Source of the DNA: Leguminivora glycinivorella
Lineage: Eukaryota > Arthropoda > Insecta > Lepidoptera > Tortricidae
DNA length: 64,000 nucleotides
Assembly: GCF_023078275.1 (NCBI RefSeq)
Contig: NC_062980.1
Location: forward strand, 12,852,783-12,916,782
Reading direction: 5' to 3'
Positions 22,396 through 33,480 of this stretch are shown one piece after another. The translations under genes were made by a program, and so were the position numbers. The stretch's first letter is position 1. Each line of letters opens with the position of its first letter. The notes below the pieces were generated by a model. It searched no databases. It saw only the letters and a list, made by a program, of their open reading frames with translations, and was not told where the DNA came from.

Positions 22396-22799
22396 TGCAT
22401 CTTGATACCAAGCATGGCGCGATTAAGTAGATACAAAACATTATTATTTAACGAGACAAGCCAAACATAGCTAGACAGAATTACATGTAGGCTACATTGA
22501 TTAACTTTCTTTGTATTCGTCAAGATAAACATTATCTGGAAAGTCCTTATCATTCGTCGACTTGAACAAAGCCCTAGTGGTACGAAACACAAGTGCATTA
22601 CACAAACAGTTCTCAGTCCGTTATTGGCTGAGAACACAGATAATGTATATTCAGTAGCTGAACTGTGAAGAGTATTTGCTAGCGATAGTGTAACAGGCTC
22701 ACAAGACTACTAGAACCCTGTCATTTGGATTTTTCCACCATTCTGGATAAAATCTCTCGTCCTCTTCTTTTCGGTCCGCCTCCAACTAGCTTTGGTGCA

Positions 22800-22926
22800 T
22801 GCGGTAGAGCAAACTTTAGTTTGACGTCTTTGCACCTGACTCTATATTTTCTACCACCGTAACCCCTTGCGTGCCTTTTGTAACTGTATATTTTTACTGT
22901 GCAATAAAGTTTAAATAAATAAATAA
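22800..22926 (+). repeat. LINE-like 3' end with AATAAA tail (copy A)
   Basis: TCTTTGCACCTGACTCTATA through CCCCTTGCGTGCCTTTTGTA to GTGCAATAAAGTTTAAATAA and AATA repeats. Copy B: about 60082-60208. Confidence 0.6.
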
Positions 22927-23238
22927 ACCGTCTTTACCTTTTTATCAATATACTTTTTATTAATTTTATTAAGTATAACGACGAAAAACTAAATCATGAA
23001 ATGTGTTTTCTCTTGAACGCCGTTGCTGATTTTAAGGAGCGTTAAATCTCATCATGAATAAAATTGATCGTAAATTCTGTTCCAGAATTTAGAAAACTGT
23101 GTGTGCTAAAGCCCAATTGGCATTATTTAAAATGTAAGTAGTACTGGTACTCTAAAATTACTTATGATACTTATCTACAAATCATATTAGTAGGACCTAA
23201 TAATCAGTAATAATCGTAAATCATGAATGCCTGTGTGT

Positions 23239-23372
23239 GTAGCCGAATGCACAAACGCTCACGATAATATCTCTTTCGTAGCTATCTATCTCTATCGCTC
23301 TTGCGTATTAGCGCGACAGAGCCAGACTACATTTCTGCGGCGTTTCGCATCGCAGAAATGCAATTCGGCCAC
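23239..23372. mobile_element. MITE with GTAGCCGAATG ends (copy A)
   Basis: Same family as 2496-2649; right end diverged (CAATTCGGCCAC). This is the empty site for the insertion at 60913 in copy B. Confidence 0.8.
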
Positions 23373-23719
23373 GGGGTCTGTTCTATGTTTTCATACAAAA
23401 ATTCACACAGTCGTGGTTCTGCTTACAAGCTGGCTGTATTAGAAAACAGGATCGAATCAGTCTCCAAACAAACATGTCGTCTGTAACATCGTACACTGGC
23501 TAAGATCTGCTTAGCCTCTTATCATTACTGCGGTTTCAAACTGCAACTTTACATGCAATGACTTGGGGTCTATTTTTACTTTGTATGTAACTCAATGAAA
23601 GTACCACTTTAGAGTCAGTTCACGTTTATTGAAAGGCTTCAATGCAAGGCCGGTGGTAAAACAGAAGCAATTGAAATACTCATATTTAATTAATGTCCAT
23701 ATTGTTTTTTGTTTCTATC

Positions 23720-23925
23720 TAAATATATAAAATAATAAACTGACTGACATATCAACGCACAGCCAAAACCGCTGATTCTAGAGATTTCAAATATGGCACG
23801 TAGGTTCCTTATAAGGTGTAGAGGAGCTCTAAGACAGATTTTTTCTTATAAGCATGTGAAATGGTGGTCCAAAGTTTGAATAACATTACTTTTAGTACGC
23901 GGGCGAAGCCGCGGAAAAAACTGGT
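23720..23925 (+). repeat. Dispersed repeat with CGCGGGCGAAGCCGCGG end (copy A)
   Basis: TAAACTGACTGACATATCAA, ACGCACAGCCAAAACCGCTG, GGCACGTAGGTTCCTTATAA and the end GCGGGCGAAGCCGCGG are typical of a common lepidopteran repeat. Copy B: about 61470-61676. Confidence 0.65.
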
Positions 23926-23931
23926 TATGAC

Positions 23932-24447
23932 CACAGAATATATAATAGTACAAGTACAGAAGGCCCACTACTTTTAAATGCCTACAAAATTCTAACAAAG
24001 AAAACGAGCCGCACGTGCGCAGCGTCGGGCGATAGGGTTGCCTATGGATTAAAACGAATTAGTACTCAGATAAAATGTTATACTATTATATTCCAGTCTT
24101 GGGTACATTCTAGGTATATATACAGTATTTATATATTTTTATTTAAGTCCCGACATCACAAGCCTTATTGAACTTTGGGGACTTAATCAATATTAGATGT
24201 GTAAGATTGTCCTATTTTATTCATGATGTCTATTTAACTAAGCATTTATTAGCCATTCACACGCGGACAATGCGGACATCGCCTATAAAACTTAAGAAAA
24301 CTCGCGACGTAAAGTAACAATAGAAAGTGCGAATGTGCGTTCCGTGAGAACGCGCGCCACTCCTGATTAGGCCGCGAACTCGCGGCCGCCAGCATAGTAC
24401 TTGTAGCGCGGCGATAGAACCGCGGAGTGAGCTGCCCCTGTTATGAC
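23932..24447. other. Copy-A-specific segment flanked by 8-bp direct repeats
   Basis: GTTATGAC occurs at 23924-23931 and 24440-24447. Copy B has one GTTATGAC and nothing between. Either a 508-bp insertion with an 8-bp target duplication in A, or a deletion between short repeats in B. More GC-rich than the surroundings near 24340-24430; no recognisable ORF or inverted ends. Confidence 0.8.
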
Positions 24448-25091
24448 ATAGGAAACAAGCGAGCAAACAAACCGCTTCATGGAAGCAGTTGCAAGGAGCC
24501 ACTTATGCGTTGCCGACCTCTGAGAACCCTAATTATACCTTGTTGTCATAAATACGATACTTTGTTAGAATGCGCCTAAAGCTCATTTAAATTGAAACTG
24601 AGCGAAGACACGCATGCAATTTTAGATGTTACAATTCAGAACACCAATCAAATACTGAAATCTTAATGAAACTGGCATGCGAGTTTTCACACTGTGTAAA
24701 AGGACCCTTAGCATATGACCCTCAACCGATGTTAGGGAGAATATTATTATCAAAATGTTACCATTTTCTTTTACGTGGGACCTAGTTCTGTCAAATTGTC
24801 AGCGTCGTTGTCGATACGTCAAATCAACACATGATTTTATCCCATCTTAAGTCTGTAGAGTCTTGTTTCCATTAACTTTTGATTTAATAATAGAAAATAC
24901 CTTATATCACTTGAAGGATAAGCACCCTAATTACCGATTTCTTTCTGCAATAAAGGCTAATAATACCAGCACTCAACAAAATAAAATGCCCACGCACTTT
25001 TCTATTTCCTCCTAAACATTCTGTTAATGCCTCAATAATTCTCAATTAACTATTTCAGTGAGATATTTATTTCAGTTTAAAAAGTTTGTAC
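24448..25091. other. End of copy A, no gene seen
   Basis: Matches 61685-62336 in copy B and, reversed, about 63600-64000. No gene recognised. Confidence 0.6.
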
Positions 25092-25290
25092 GAAATGCGT
25101 TTATCACTGCTTCCAGTAGTTCCACAGGTGGTAAATCATCTTTATTACTAGATTCACCTACTTTTATCAATTTTAAAGCAGTTAATTTGACTTTTATTCA
25201 AGGTCAAATTACTTTACCCACTAGTGGATAAAATGCGTTTTTACCTGCTGGTATTAAAGGACAAAACACGTGTTTCGAGCTAGTGAGGGA
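25092..25290. mobile_element. MITE fragment at the copy A / spacer boundary
   Basis: Reads as the reverse complement of about 39437-39635: GCAGTGATAAACGCATTTT, GTGGAACTACTGGAAGC and CCACTAGTNGGTAAAGTAAT match. It starts where the duplication ends. Confidence 0.85.
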
Positions 25291-25754
25291 AAATAAAAAA
25301 ATTGTCATATCTATATATCAGTCATAATAAATACATGTTAAAACAATTATGGAGCAGATCTGCTCCTAAGCATACGAGAGGTTAAATATAATCTCGATAC
25401 CTTTGGGTTCAATTGGCGTAAAGGACAAAATGCAGGTTTTCAGGAGAAGCAAAAACAACTTTTTTTTTAGAAAACTGTTAATATCTTTTTTGTTTTTTTG
25501 ACCTATATTTGTGATGTATATAGAAAAATATGTAGAATTTTAGTACCTATCCTTAACTCTGCAGTGTAGCAACCGTAGTGATAAACTAAAAACGGTTTAG
25601 AAGTTAGATGGTTGTAAAGGACACACGTCAAAATGCTATGAACGTCCTTTACACCCACGATTTTTTTTAACAATTTGAGTTGTTGGGTCAGGAAATGACG
25701 GTCTTAGATGGTTTTTATAAAAATTAAATAAATAAATAAATAAAATAAATATTA
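25291..25754. other. Spacer, no gene seen
   Basis: AT-rich. GTAAAGGACA-like blocks recur (about 25419, 25615 and reversed at 25648), suggesting a decayed repeat. Confidence 0.4.
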
Positions 25755-25862
25755 TAGGACATTCTTATACAGATTGACTGAGTCCTACTGCAAGCTCAAG
25801 AAGGCTTGTGTTGCAGGTACTCAGACAACGATATATATAATATATAAATACTTATATGCATC
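25755..25862 (+). repeat. SINE-body fragment before the LINE
   Basis: Related to 2127-2213 and, reversed, 12005-12090 (GATTGACTGAGTCC, CTCAAGAAGGCTTGTG, TACTCAGACAACG). Confidence 0.6.
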
Positions 25863-28298
25863 CTGCTCCGATCACAGATGGATCTGGTATGACCTGACAG
25901 CCGACAAGCACACAATCATACCCAAAAGAAACCCGAGGCGCACGGATACAACGGCGTACAAGAAACTCCTAGAAGGTAAATTAGATGATAATACACTAAT
26001 ACTAAGACCAAACAACACAAAGGAACTGGAAGACCAGGTAAACTCACTAACAAAACACATAACTGACTCCTACGAAAACACATGTCCACCGTCGATACCA
26101 TCAGCTGCAGGGAAAAACAAAAACGTAAACAGCTGGTAAAGAACTGGAGTTGGAACAAATGAGAACAAAAAATGAGAAAACTATTGAATAGAGCAATGAA
26201 CACAAAAACTGAAGAGGACTGGGACAGATACCAAACAGCTAAATCGGACTATAAGAAAAGACTAAGATACAAAAAATCAGCCTCATGGCGTAGAAATTTT
26301 GTGACAATATAGCTAGCATAAGTCAGGGCAAACAGAACGAGAAAAATACTCGCAGACCAACCTAGACAACTACTGGGAACCCTGAGGAGACAGGACAACA
26401 CAGACACCGGTAGCCCAGCCGAAACAGAAAGGCTGCTGGTTTTAAGCATTTCCCAGGATGCAAAGTAGTCAATGAAACTAGACTCAGAACAAACAAATAA
26501 CTACAATCCAACGGAAAGCGAATGGAAAACTGCTGAACAAATTACAGAACCCAACAAAACTCACTGGGCGGTAAACAGCTTTGTAAACTTCAAAGCACCA
26601 GGAACTGACGGTATATACCCAGCCCTACTAAAGTGGGGAGGACATAAAGGCACAAAGCACCTATCAAACATACTATGCAGCTGTATAGCACTCAGATACG
26701 TACCGGAGAAATGGAGGGAAGTAAAAGTAATTTTTCTCCTAAACCAGGCAAAACGGACTATACAGATCCTAAGTCATTTAGACCAATTAGCCTTACATCC
26801 TTCATGCTAAAAACACTGGAAAGATTATGTGACAAAGAGCTCAAGGAAACCGCAATGAAGCACATACAAATCCACCCAAACCAACATGCCTGTCAAGGTA
26901 AATCGACAGACTCAGCGCTACACGCTGTAGTTAGTAACATAGAAAATGCGCTAGCGATGAAAAATTCTTGCCTGGGAACCTTCATTGATATAGAGGGAGC
27001 CTTTGATAAGACCAACTTCAGCAGCATTAAACAAGCACTACAAAGACACGGAACAAAACCACTCATTATTGAATGGATAATGAATATGTTAAGACAAAGA
27101 AGAATAAAACTATCCGAAAATCAAAACCACCAGGCACTAGTCATGAGGGGATGCCCCCAAGGAGGGGTGCTGTCGCCACTACTCTGGAACTTGCTGGTAA
27201 ATGATTTGATAACAAAACTGAATGAAAAGCACTTCACTACCATAGGATATGCAGATGATTTAGTCATACTAATCATCTGCATATCCTGGCGGCCTGGTAA
27301 TCAGTACACTGTGCAATCTCACACAGACAGCACTGAAAATAGTAGAGAAATGGTGCACGGAGAATGACCTATCGGTAAACCCTAAAAAGACCGACACAAT
27401 AATTCTCTTTACACATAAACGGAAATTGGGTACATACGAAATGCCGACACTATTTGGCACACGACTGACACTTTCAAAAGAGGTGAAATATCTAGGCATA
27501 ATCCTCGACGACAAACTCAACTGGAGCAAACACTCAGAACAAAAACTAAGCAAAGCAATAGTAGCTAAGTGGCAATGCCAAAGGACAGTGGGCAAGAAAT
27601 GGGGTCTTGCTCCCCACATCATACTGTGGCTATACAAAATGGTAATAATGCCGATGATCAGTTATGGAGGCCATTGTATGGTGGCCCCGCACCCAGCAAA
27701 CCATAGCAATAGACAAGCTGAATAAAACACAACGACTAGCATGTGTAGCAACAACGGGATGTATGAGAACTACTCCGACCGCAGCGCTAGAAATAATGCT
27801 AGGACTCCTACCCCTACACATATATATACAAAAGGAAGCTGCAGCCAAGGCCCGAATGAAAGACCTAACCCTATGGACAAAACTCAACTCAACGCACAAA
27901 AGAATATACGGCGACATGATCTCAAACTGCCGATGCTAGAAGCGCCAGTGGACAAACTACCCAAAAACCACGATCTCTGCAAAAATTATACAACATTGCT
28001 AACAGAAGATCCAAAGGAAGGACTACACCAAACAAACCTAAGAATATTCACAGACGGATCAAAAACAAGGAGGGAACAGGGGTGTGGAGTCTTCTCAGAG
28101 GACTTAAACTTACACATATCCAAGCCTCTTAGGTGAACACAGCACGGTATTCCAAGCTGAATGTGTGGGAATAATAGAAGCTTGCAATGCCATAAAGAGA
28201 CGACAGGTAAAACATGAAAACATACTGATACTATCAGACAGCAAATCAGTGCTTCAGGCACTAGACAGCCCAAAACTTATTTCGAAACTAATACTAGA
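25863..28298 (+). mobile_element. 5'-truncated LINE (R1/LOA-type) with endonuclease end, RT and RNase H, decayed
   Basis: Read across frameshifts, it encodes the last motif of an APE-type endonuclease (CSDHRWIWYDL, about 25867-25900). A reverse transcriptase follows, with APGTDGIYPALLKW (26597), FRPISLTS (about 26778), motif A FIDIEGAFD (26981), motif B RGCPQGGVLSPLLW (27147) and motif C IGYADDLVIL (27241). An RNase H stretch comes next (FTDGSKT at 28048, ECVGIIEA at 28158, ILSDSKSVLQAL at 28222). Frames change near 26140, 26745, 27270, 27725 and 28130, so it is inactive. Its 3' end is lost in the N gap. The order EN-RT-RNase H and the AFD/QGGVLSP style point to the R1/LOA/Jockey side of non-LTR elements; the exact clade is my inference. 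Confidence 0.9.
27244..27287. repeat. 17-bp perfect hairpin over the LINE YADD motif
   Basis: AGGATATGCAGATGATT (27244-27260) and its exact complement (27271-27287) with a 10-base loop. The left arm encodes GYADD; the frame changes in the right arm, after which TALKIVEKWCTENDLSVNP continues in another frame. Confidence 0.9.
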
Positions 28299-28398
28299 NN
28301 NNNNNNNNNNNNNNNNNNNNNNNNNNNNNNNNNNNNNNNNNNNNNNNNNNNNNNNNNNNNNNNNNNNNNNNNNNNNNNNNNNNNNNNNNNNNNNNNNN
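28299..28398. other. Assembly gap (100 N)
   Basis: Exactly 100 N, the conventional size for a gap of unknown length. It interrupts the LINE and separates the two duplication copies into different contigs. Confidence 0.99.
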
Positions 28399-28427
28399 CT
28401 CGATTCATTTAAAGGTATATAAGATAT

Positions 28428-28468
28428 AAACAATTAAAATAGTCCTTCCAAAAACCCAACTGCGTATG
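28428..28468 (+). repeat. 41-bp inverted repeat, left copy
   Basis: Exact reverse complement of 33374-33414. It begins about 30 bases after the assembly gap. Confidence 0.95.
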
Positions 28469-29102
28469 CGTCCGCCGCAATGTATCTCTGTTCCTGCAAA
28501 TAATTCGTACGGACACCGTAATAGATTCGGCGGAAGAGTCACCCATAAATTCCCGAACGACTGCATTGTCTTTTTAATACAGAATATGCGAGGGCTTCGT
28601 ATAAAAACGAACCAATGGAGCGGTGATGAGATGGACCCACCATTCTCTTGTTTCCATTTAATTAAACCGGAATTTTACAGTTTCGGGCGGAGAGAGGATG
28701 GATGGAATGCTTTTCCCTGTACCTATTCATCGTCTACCTACCCTTCGGAAACGTATAGTTTCTCTCCCTATCGCTCTTCCATTGTGGCGTGACAGAGCTA
28801 GACTGCGTTTGGAGCACCACGTAGCGGCAACGATTGTAACTTTGGTTAAGAGGAGCTGTCAATCCAATCGCTGTCCGTTCTTGAGGTTAGCTGATCCAAA
28901 ATGCACTCTCAGATAAAGTGGTTACTATGGATTTCAAGGTCACAGATTACTGGTTGATCAAGAGTTTTCAATACTCCAATGCTTTTAAGAATATACACTT
29001 AGCTGGGGCGGAATAAGGTGTGACTGCCAAGTTCAAAAGACGTGATAACTATGATGGTGTGTTTCGATATATTCAATGGACATGGAAAATGGTGTGTAAA
29101 TA
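28469..29102. other. Spacer, no gene seen
   Basis: Open frames of about 70-110 codons occur here but look like chance. GTGGCGTGACAGAGCTAGAC around 28784 is a diverged piece of a repeat also seen near 10950 and 37422 (ends ACGATTGT(A/C)ACTTTG). Confidence 0.45.
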
Positions 29103-29395
29103 TTTTTTCATCACACCCGCACTTTAAATGTATTATTGCACGCAGGCGGGGCGTGAGTTATAGAAAAATCGTTCTCCCAAGGGAATAATGAAATTTCTTG
29201 TGCCGTACTTAACTTTTTGACATCTATTTACATATTTTTAACATTGCGAGTGTGATGAAAACCATTGTGTGTAACTCGGGGAGTATGAATATTACTAACT
29301 CGAGTCTTTAAATCGCTCCGGCAAGCCGTCGCGATTTAACTTACTCTCGTTAGTAATATTCAACTTCCTCCCCTTGTTGCACAATGTACTATTAC
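29103..29395. mobile_element. MITE-like element related to 317-890
   Basis: TTTTCATCACACCCGC start, CCCAAGGGAATAATG core, TGTGTGTAACTCGG, and end CCTTGTTGCACAATGTACTA. Contains an inner inverted pair GAATATTACTAACTCGAG / CTCGTTAGTAATATTC. Confidence 0.75.
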
Positions 29396-29512
29396 ATTAA
29401 CATGTCTTTACGTTACAGAGTGGTTAAATTGAAAGTGATGATATTATTGCTTGTAATGTGTGTAAAAATTATAGTGCGAATAGTATCTATAGTTATTAAC
29501 GTTACCAGGCCC

Positions 29513-29656
29513 CGTAGCCGAATGGCATTTCTCCGACGCCAAACGAAAGCGATACGCCGCTGGCTCTGTCGCGCCAATACGCAAGCGCGATAGAGATAGA
29601 TATCTACTAGCGCTTCGTTTCGTGAGCGTTTCGTGAGCGATTGTGCCATTCGGCTA
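29513..29656. mobile_element. MITE with GTAGCCGAATGGC ends (spacer)
   Basis: Starts CGTAGCCGAATGGCA and ends TGCCATTCGGCTAG. Reverse orientation relative to 2496-2649, same core TGTCGCGCCAATACGC. Confidence 0.85.
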
Positions 29657-30261
29657 GCCACCCTGAAACTAAACGCCCGATTCAACACGAATAAATATAA
29701 ATCGGTTCGGATAATGACATTTTTGACTGACTATTTTAAAGCCATTTTTTTGTATGTATCATAAAGATCAAAGCTCACCTTAACTCTTAAATGCATAGTG
29801 ATGTATCTAAGCATCATATATTCTTAAATATATTGACAGCATGTCAAAATTCAAATTTGAATAAATTTTTGTCAAGGTCATATATTTTAAGGGTTAAGTC
29901 GGTTTAAAGATCTTTATTTCTCAAAAGAATAAAAGGAAAGAATTTAAATTTATAAAAAGAATTTAAGGGTTAAGTGACCCTAACATAAATAAACAAAACT
30001 AATAACTCCAATATACGTATATCGTCTTAATTCTTGAAACGAGCAAACGGATCAAACCGAGCTAAGCTCACTGAAAAAGTTAACTTTGCAAATGAGATTA
30101 AGTCTTATGGCTGCACTGGGACTTTATTCCACTCGCATCAACTGTCAAAGTAGTATCATTTGAAATCAACAATGTTATAGTATTGCATGTTGATTCTACT
30201 AAACCGTGATTGAATTAACTGTATTAATTGAAAAAAAAAAACTTTTCTTTCATTCCTACTA
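29657..30261. other. Spacer, no gene seen
   Basis: AT-rich; nothing recognised. Confidence 0.5.
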
Positions 30262-30465
30262 ATGGTTTATAATAGTTGTTTAGATCGTCACACTTGTCAC
30301 CTAACTGTACATTGCAAATGTCTAATTTTGATACGTAATTGTACGCCTTATCTATTGGAGCTGTACCAAAACTGTCACAAATATCGGAACACACCTCAGG
30401 ACGTCAGAGTGAGCGCTCTGATATATCTGAAGGCGACTAAACCTATTAGACTACTTGCGATTTAA
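30262..30465 (+). pseudogene. Possible exon fragment resembling the lipoprotein N-terminal (vitellogenin-type) domain, weak
   Basis: The frame includes PYLLELYQNC and TPQDVRVSALIYLKATKP before a stop. The helix-repeat style of '...VRV-A---L---KP...' recalls the helical lipid-transfer domain of vitellogenin and apolipophorin. Only about 40 codons look protein-like, no clear acceptor precedes them, and no neighbouring exon is seen. It is a resemblance, not an identification. Confidence 0.22.
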
Positions 30466-30495
30466 TCAATAGAGATTCTGAGCCATTTTTTTTTT

Positions 30496-30790
30496 CAAAG
30501 TTGTCCACCCCACTTTTTTTGGATTTGGAAAATTTTATGTCCATTCAGAATTGCAAGCTCTTCCAATCCCAATAGGAGAAAAAAAGTTTCCCAAGGTTTT
30601 TTCCCCATTATGTTACCATTTTTTCATACATTTTGTATGGCGGTAACGGAATGGAAGGTTTAAAAAATTTATGTAAATCTTGGGACATTTTTTTTCTCCT
30701 ATCAGGATCGAAAGACTTCGGGATTGTGAGTATGGAATGGATCACGTAAAAAATACCCATGTTACAAAAAAAGTGGGGTGGACAACTTTG
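30496..30790. mobile_element. MITE with 25-bp inverted ends
   Basis: CAAAGTTGTCCACCCCACTT ... AAGTGGGGTGGACAACTTTG exact inverted ends (25 bp including the T/A runs), 295 bp. The interior has TTATGTTACCATTTTTTC / GTATGGCGGTAAC as in 7503-7803. Confidence 0.92.
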
Positions 30791-31247
30791 TAAAAAAATT
30801 ACGCATCTGCACGAAACATCAGTTTTGGCAAGTCGAATAAGGCTCCTGGTCTTAACAGTCCCGTATTTAGTCGCAGAACCGGCTTATATTTAGAAACTTC
30901 GAGCGTTCTTGCATTTTGTTTTTGCGACAACGTTGGTTCACAGTTTTGTCACACAATGGCTAGTTTATATTTAACCGGCAAAAACTCTGTGTGGGTTTGC
31001 TGGATATTATATTAGTGACTTCACTGTCATATAAACAGTTTTTTAAAACATTATTAAAGTCACAAAAAGTAAATGTGGTACTTTAAATATATCCTTCAAA
31101 CACACTTACCCGTTTTATAACTGTTAACGTCGTCTACATTAAAATGTCAGTGGAAAACTGGAAATACTTTGAATATAGTAGGATGCAATAGTTCAAAAAG
31201 TTCTTTATAAATAACCTAACCTAACCACAGAATTAAAATTTTGAAAA

Positions 31248-31460
31248 AACCCCCGACCGCGACATAGTAGACCGATTTTCATGAAACATGGCTAATTGGC
31301 TAAGAACACTCCCGACAGCTTTCAGACAAAAAAAACTAAATCTAAATCGGTTCATCCGTTCGGGAGCTACGATGCCACAGACAGACACACACAAGACAGA
31401 CAAACAGACAGACAGACACGTCAAACTTATAACACCTCGTCGTTTTTGCGTCGGGGGTTA
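31248..31460. mobile_element. Dispersed repeat with AACCCCCGAC inverted ends
   Basis: Starts AACCCCCGACCGCGAC and ends TGCGTCGGGGGTT. It contains the lepidopteran motif CGGTTCATCCGTTCGGGAGC and a GACA microsatellite at 31379-31420. Confidence 0.8.
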
Positions 31461-32254
31461 GAAATAACTGATGATGATCTTACAGAAAGTCATAACAAAA
31501 ATGTATTAAAGTAATTATTAGTACATTTTTTCTTAGCGACCCCCGAGAAACGCCACCTTAACACCCCTGCTAATACTTGTAATAAGTGAGTAGTAAAGAA
31601 AAAAATTTCCCGCCAGAAATCTGAAGAAAACTGATGTGGAGTCGAGGGTTAAGATTAACGGGCAAGGTACAATTTTATTAGCATTTTTTCCTCTTTCCGG
31701 GCCGCTGAGCTCATTTCCCCTCGTGTAATTTATTGTGGTGGCACGCTTGCTATGAAATTAGCGATATAAAAATACCACTCATAGCCTTAAGTTTAATAAA
31801 CTGTTTTGTGAAAGGAAGTTCGGAGTTTTAGTTCATATTGCAGTTTTTATGACTGGTTACTATTGCAACTTTAGCTGAAAACTTAAGAAACCGTTACATT
31901 ACTTACTTGTTTATACCTGAGATTACGTAAAATAAAGAAGAATGGAAGAAGAAGACATGTTGTATGGTTACGGACTTTATTTTGTTGATCCACTTCTGGT
32001 TCATTTTATACTGAACACGTCACAGCTTAACTATGAAATAACAAAATTATTGTGGCCTCTAAATGGCTCAACAAAGTCAGTAGTGTCTGTGAGTGTACCG
32101 ACCCCACAACGTGGGATAAGGGTAGGAAGAAGAAGATTTGTTTATACCGTATCATTTGATGTCGGCGTAATATACGTTTCAAGTACTATTCATTGGTCAC
32201 AATAGGCTATACTTTCTCTCTAGTTACTCGTAAATCAGCTTCTTTTTTGACGAC
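31461..32254. other. Spacer, no gene seen
   Basis: An 87-codon open frame from 31942 has no recognisable domain and lies in otherwise unremarkable sequence. Confidence 0.45.
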
Positions 32255-32510
32255 CGGTCTGGTTCAGTCGGTAGTGACCCTGTCTGCTAAGCCGCGGTCC
32301 TGGGTTCGAATCCCGGTAAGGGCATTTATTTGTGTGATGAGCACAGATATTTGTTCCTGAGTCGTGGATGTTTTCTATGTATATAAGTATGTATTTTATC
32401 TATTTAAGTATGTATATCGTCACTTAGCACCCATAGTATGCTTAGTTTGGGGCTAAGTTGATCTGTGTAAGGTGTCCCCAATATTTATTTATTTATTTAT
32501 TTTAACTGGA
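32255..32510 (+). mobile_element. Full tRNA-derived SINE
   Basis: A box TGGTTCAGTCGGTAGTGACC and B box GGTTCGAATCCC at tRNA spacing, a body with TGATGAGCACAGATATTTG and CACTTAGCACCCATAGTATG, and the tail GATCTGTGTAAGGTGTCCCC with TTTA repeats. Pol III promoter boxes are intact. Confidence 0.88.
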
Positions 32511-33373
32511 AAAACGAATTTGAACGATTTGCTAATGTTTAATTAATATAAAATCAGATTGAGTGCCGTCACGGTCGACTTATTTATTAACTTTTTATCT
32601 TACTATCCGAGTTATTAATTAGAAATTAGATTTATAAATAACTATTGTATTGTCACTGTTATTCTTGTAATTATCTGATGCTATATTTCGTGCATTGTAT
32701 ATCTTATTTAAGTATAGGCAAGTTCCATATCTATTTGGATCGAATCGATTAATATTTTATTGAATTATGTCTGAACCCGAAATAAAATAAAGTTGATCTT
32801 TATAATTATATCTTATAAGTTATAATATACCAACACGACTGTAGATCTTAAAATCAAATAAGATTAATTCTTATTTAAAAAGGGATTCGTATCTTCACTT
32901 AGTGTACATTTTGAACTAGTAACATTAAGAAAAAACACGTGGTTTTATTTTATCTATATCCTCCATAAAAATCTTGAATGTTATCGTTATTTGGCCAGCC
33001 AAGTCGTGCATTACTGAAATTGCACAGAACCAATCCCCTTTATGCGATACATTTCTGGTCGGGTCTTATTTTATGTACATCCCAGTCTTATCAACCTTGC
33101 TCTAAAATATAAACCTTACTATATAAACTTGTAAGTTGTTTTTAGGATGGAAGATTTTGTTAAGATAAGAGATTACACGAATTTACCATCTATTTAGACG
33201 GGACGATTTATTTGGTTTTCGATCTTGTTCGTGGGGAGATGGTAGCAGATGGTAGAGATTTTTGGAAAATTGAAATCTTTGAAGTTTGAAAGTGTTTGAT
33301 AAATTAAATGTTTTCAAGTCATACGTACAATTACATTATTGTGAAATGAAAACACTCTTATAAGATTAAATAA
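32511..33373. other. Spacer, AT-rich, no gene seen
   Basis: No frame, repeat end or hairpin of note. Confidence 0.5.
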
Positions 33374-33414
33374 CATACGCAGTTGGGTTTTTGGAAGGAC
33401 TATTTTAATTGTTT
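33374..33414 (-). repeat. 41-bp inverted repeat, right copy
   Basis: Exact reverse complement of 28428-28468; the flanks do not match. Confidence 0.95.
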
Positions 33415-33480
33415 ACCTGTGTTATAATTATGTTGTACCTACCAATTTTCACAAATTATTTTTTACTACTGTAAAATGTA

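Larger units (their letters stand above)
1..25091 (+). repeat. Copy A of a ~24-25 kb direct segmental duplication
   Basis: The sequence from base 1 matches that from 38421 in the same order and orientation. Colinearity continues to about 25091, where copy A enters a MITE fragment while copy B continues into different sequence at 62337. Exons differ little: exon 2 of the UGT differs at one site in 596 bp, exon 3 at three in 223, exon 4 at two in 497. Copy-A-only segments include 317-890, 4571-4925, 13211-13389, about 15107-15200 and 23932-24447. The left edge is the window edge, so the true start is unknown. It may be a real duplication or the second haplotype of one locus. Confidence 0.95.

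Noticed and set aside
25872..28273. Several long minus-strand open frames opposite the LINE
   Set aside because: They are antisense shadows of the A-rich LINE coding strand and match no family.
28165..28422. Open frame running through the N gap
   Set aside because: The gap has unknown length, so the frame across it is meaningless; the part before it belongs to the LINE RNase H.
31233..31424. 63-codon minus-strand frame rich in CLSVCLSV
   Set aside because: Translation of the GACA microsatellite inside the AACCCCCGAC repeat.
32262..32330. Possible tRNA gene
   Set aside because: Good A and B boxes, but it continues into a SINE body and a TTTA tail.
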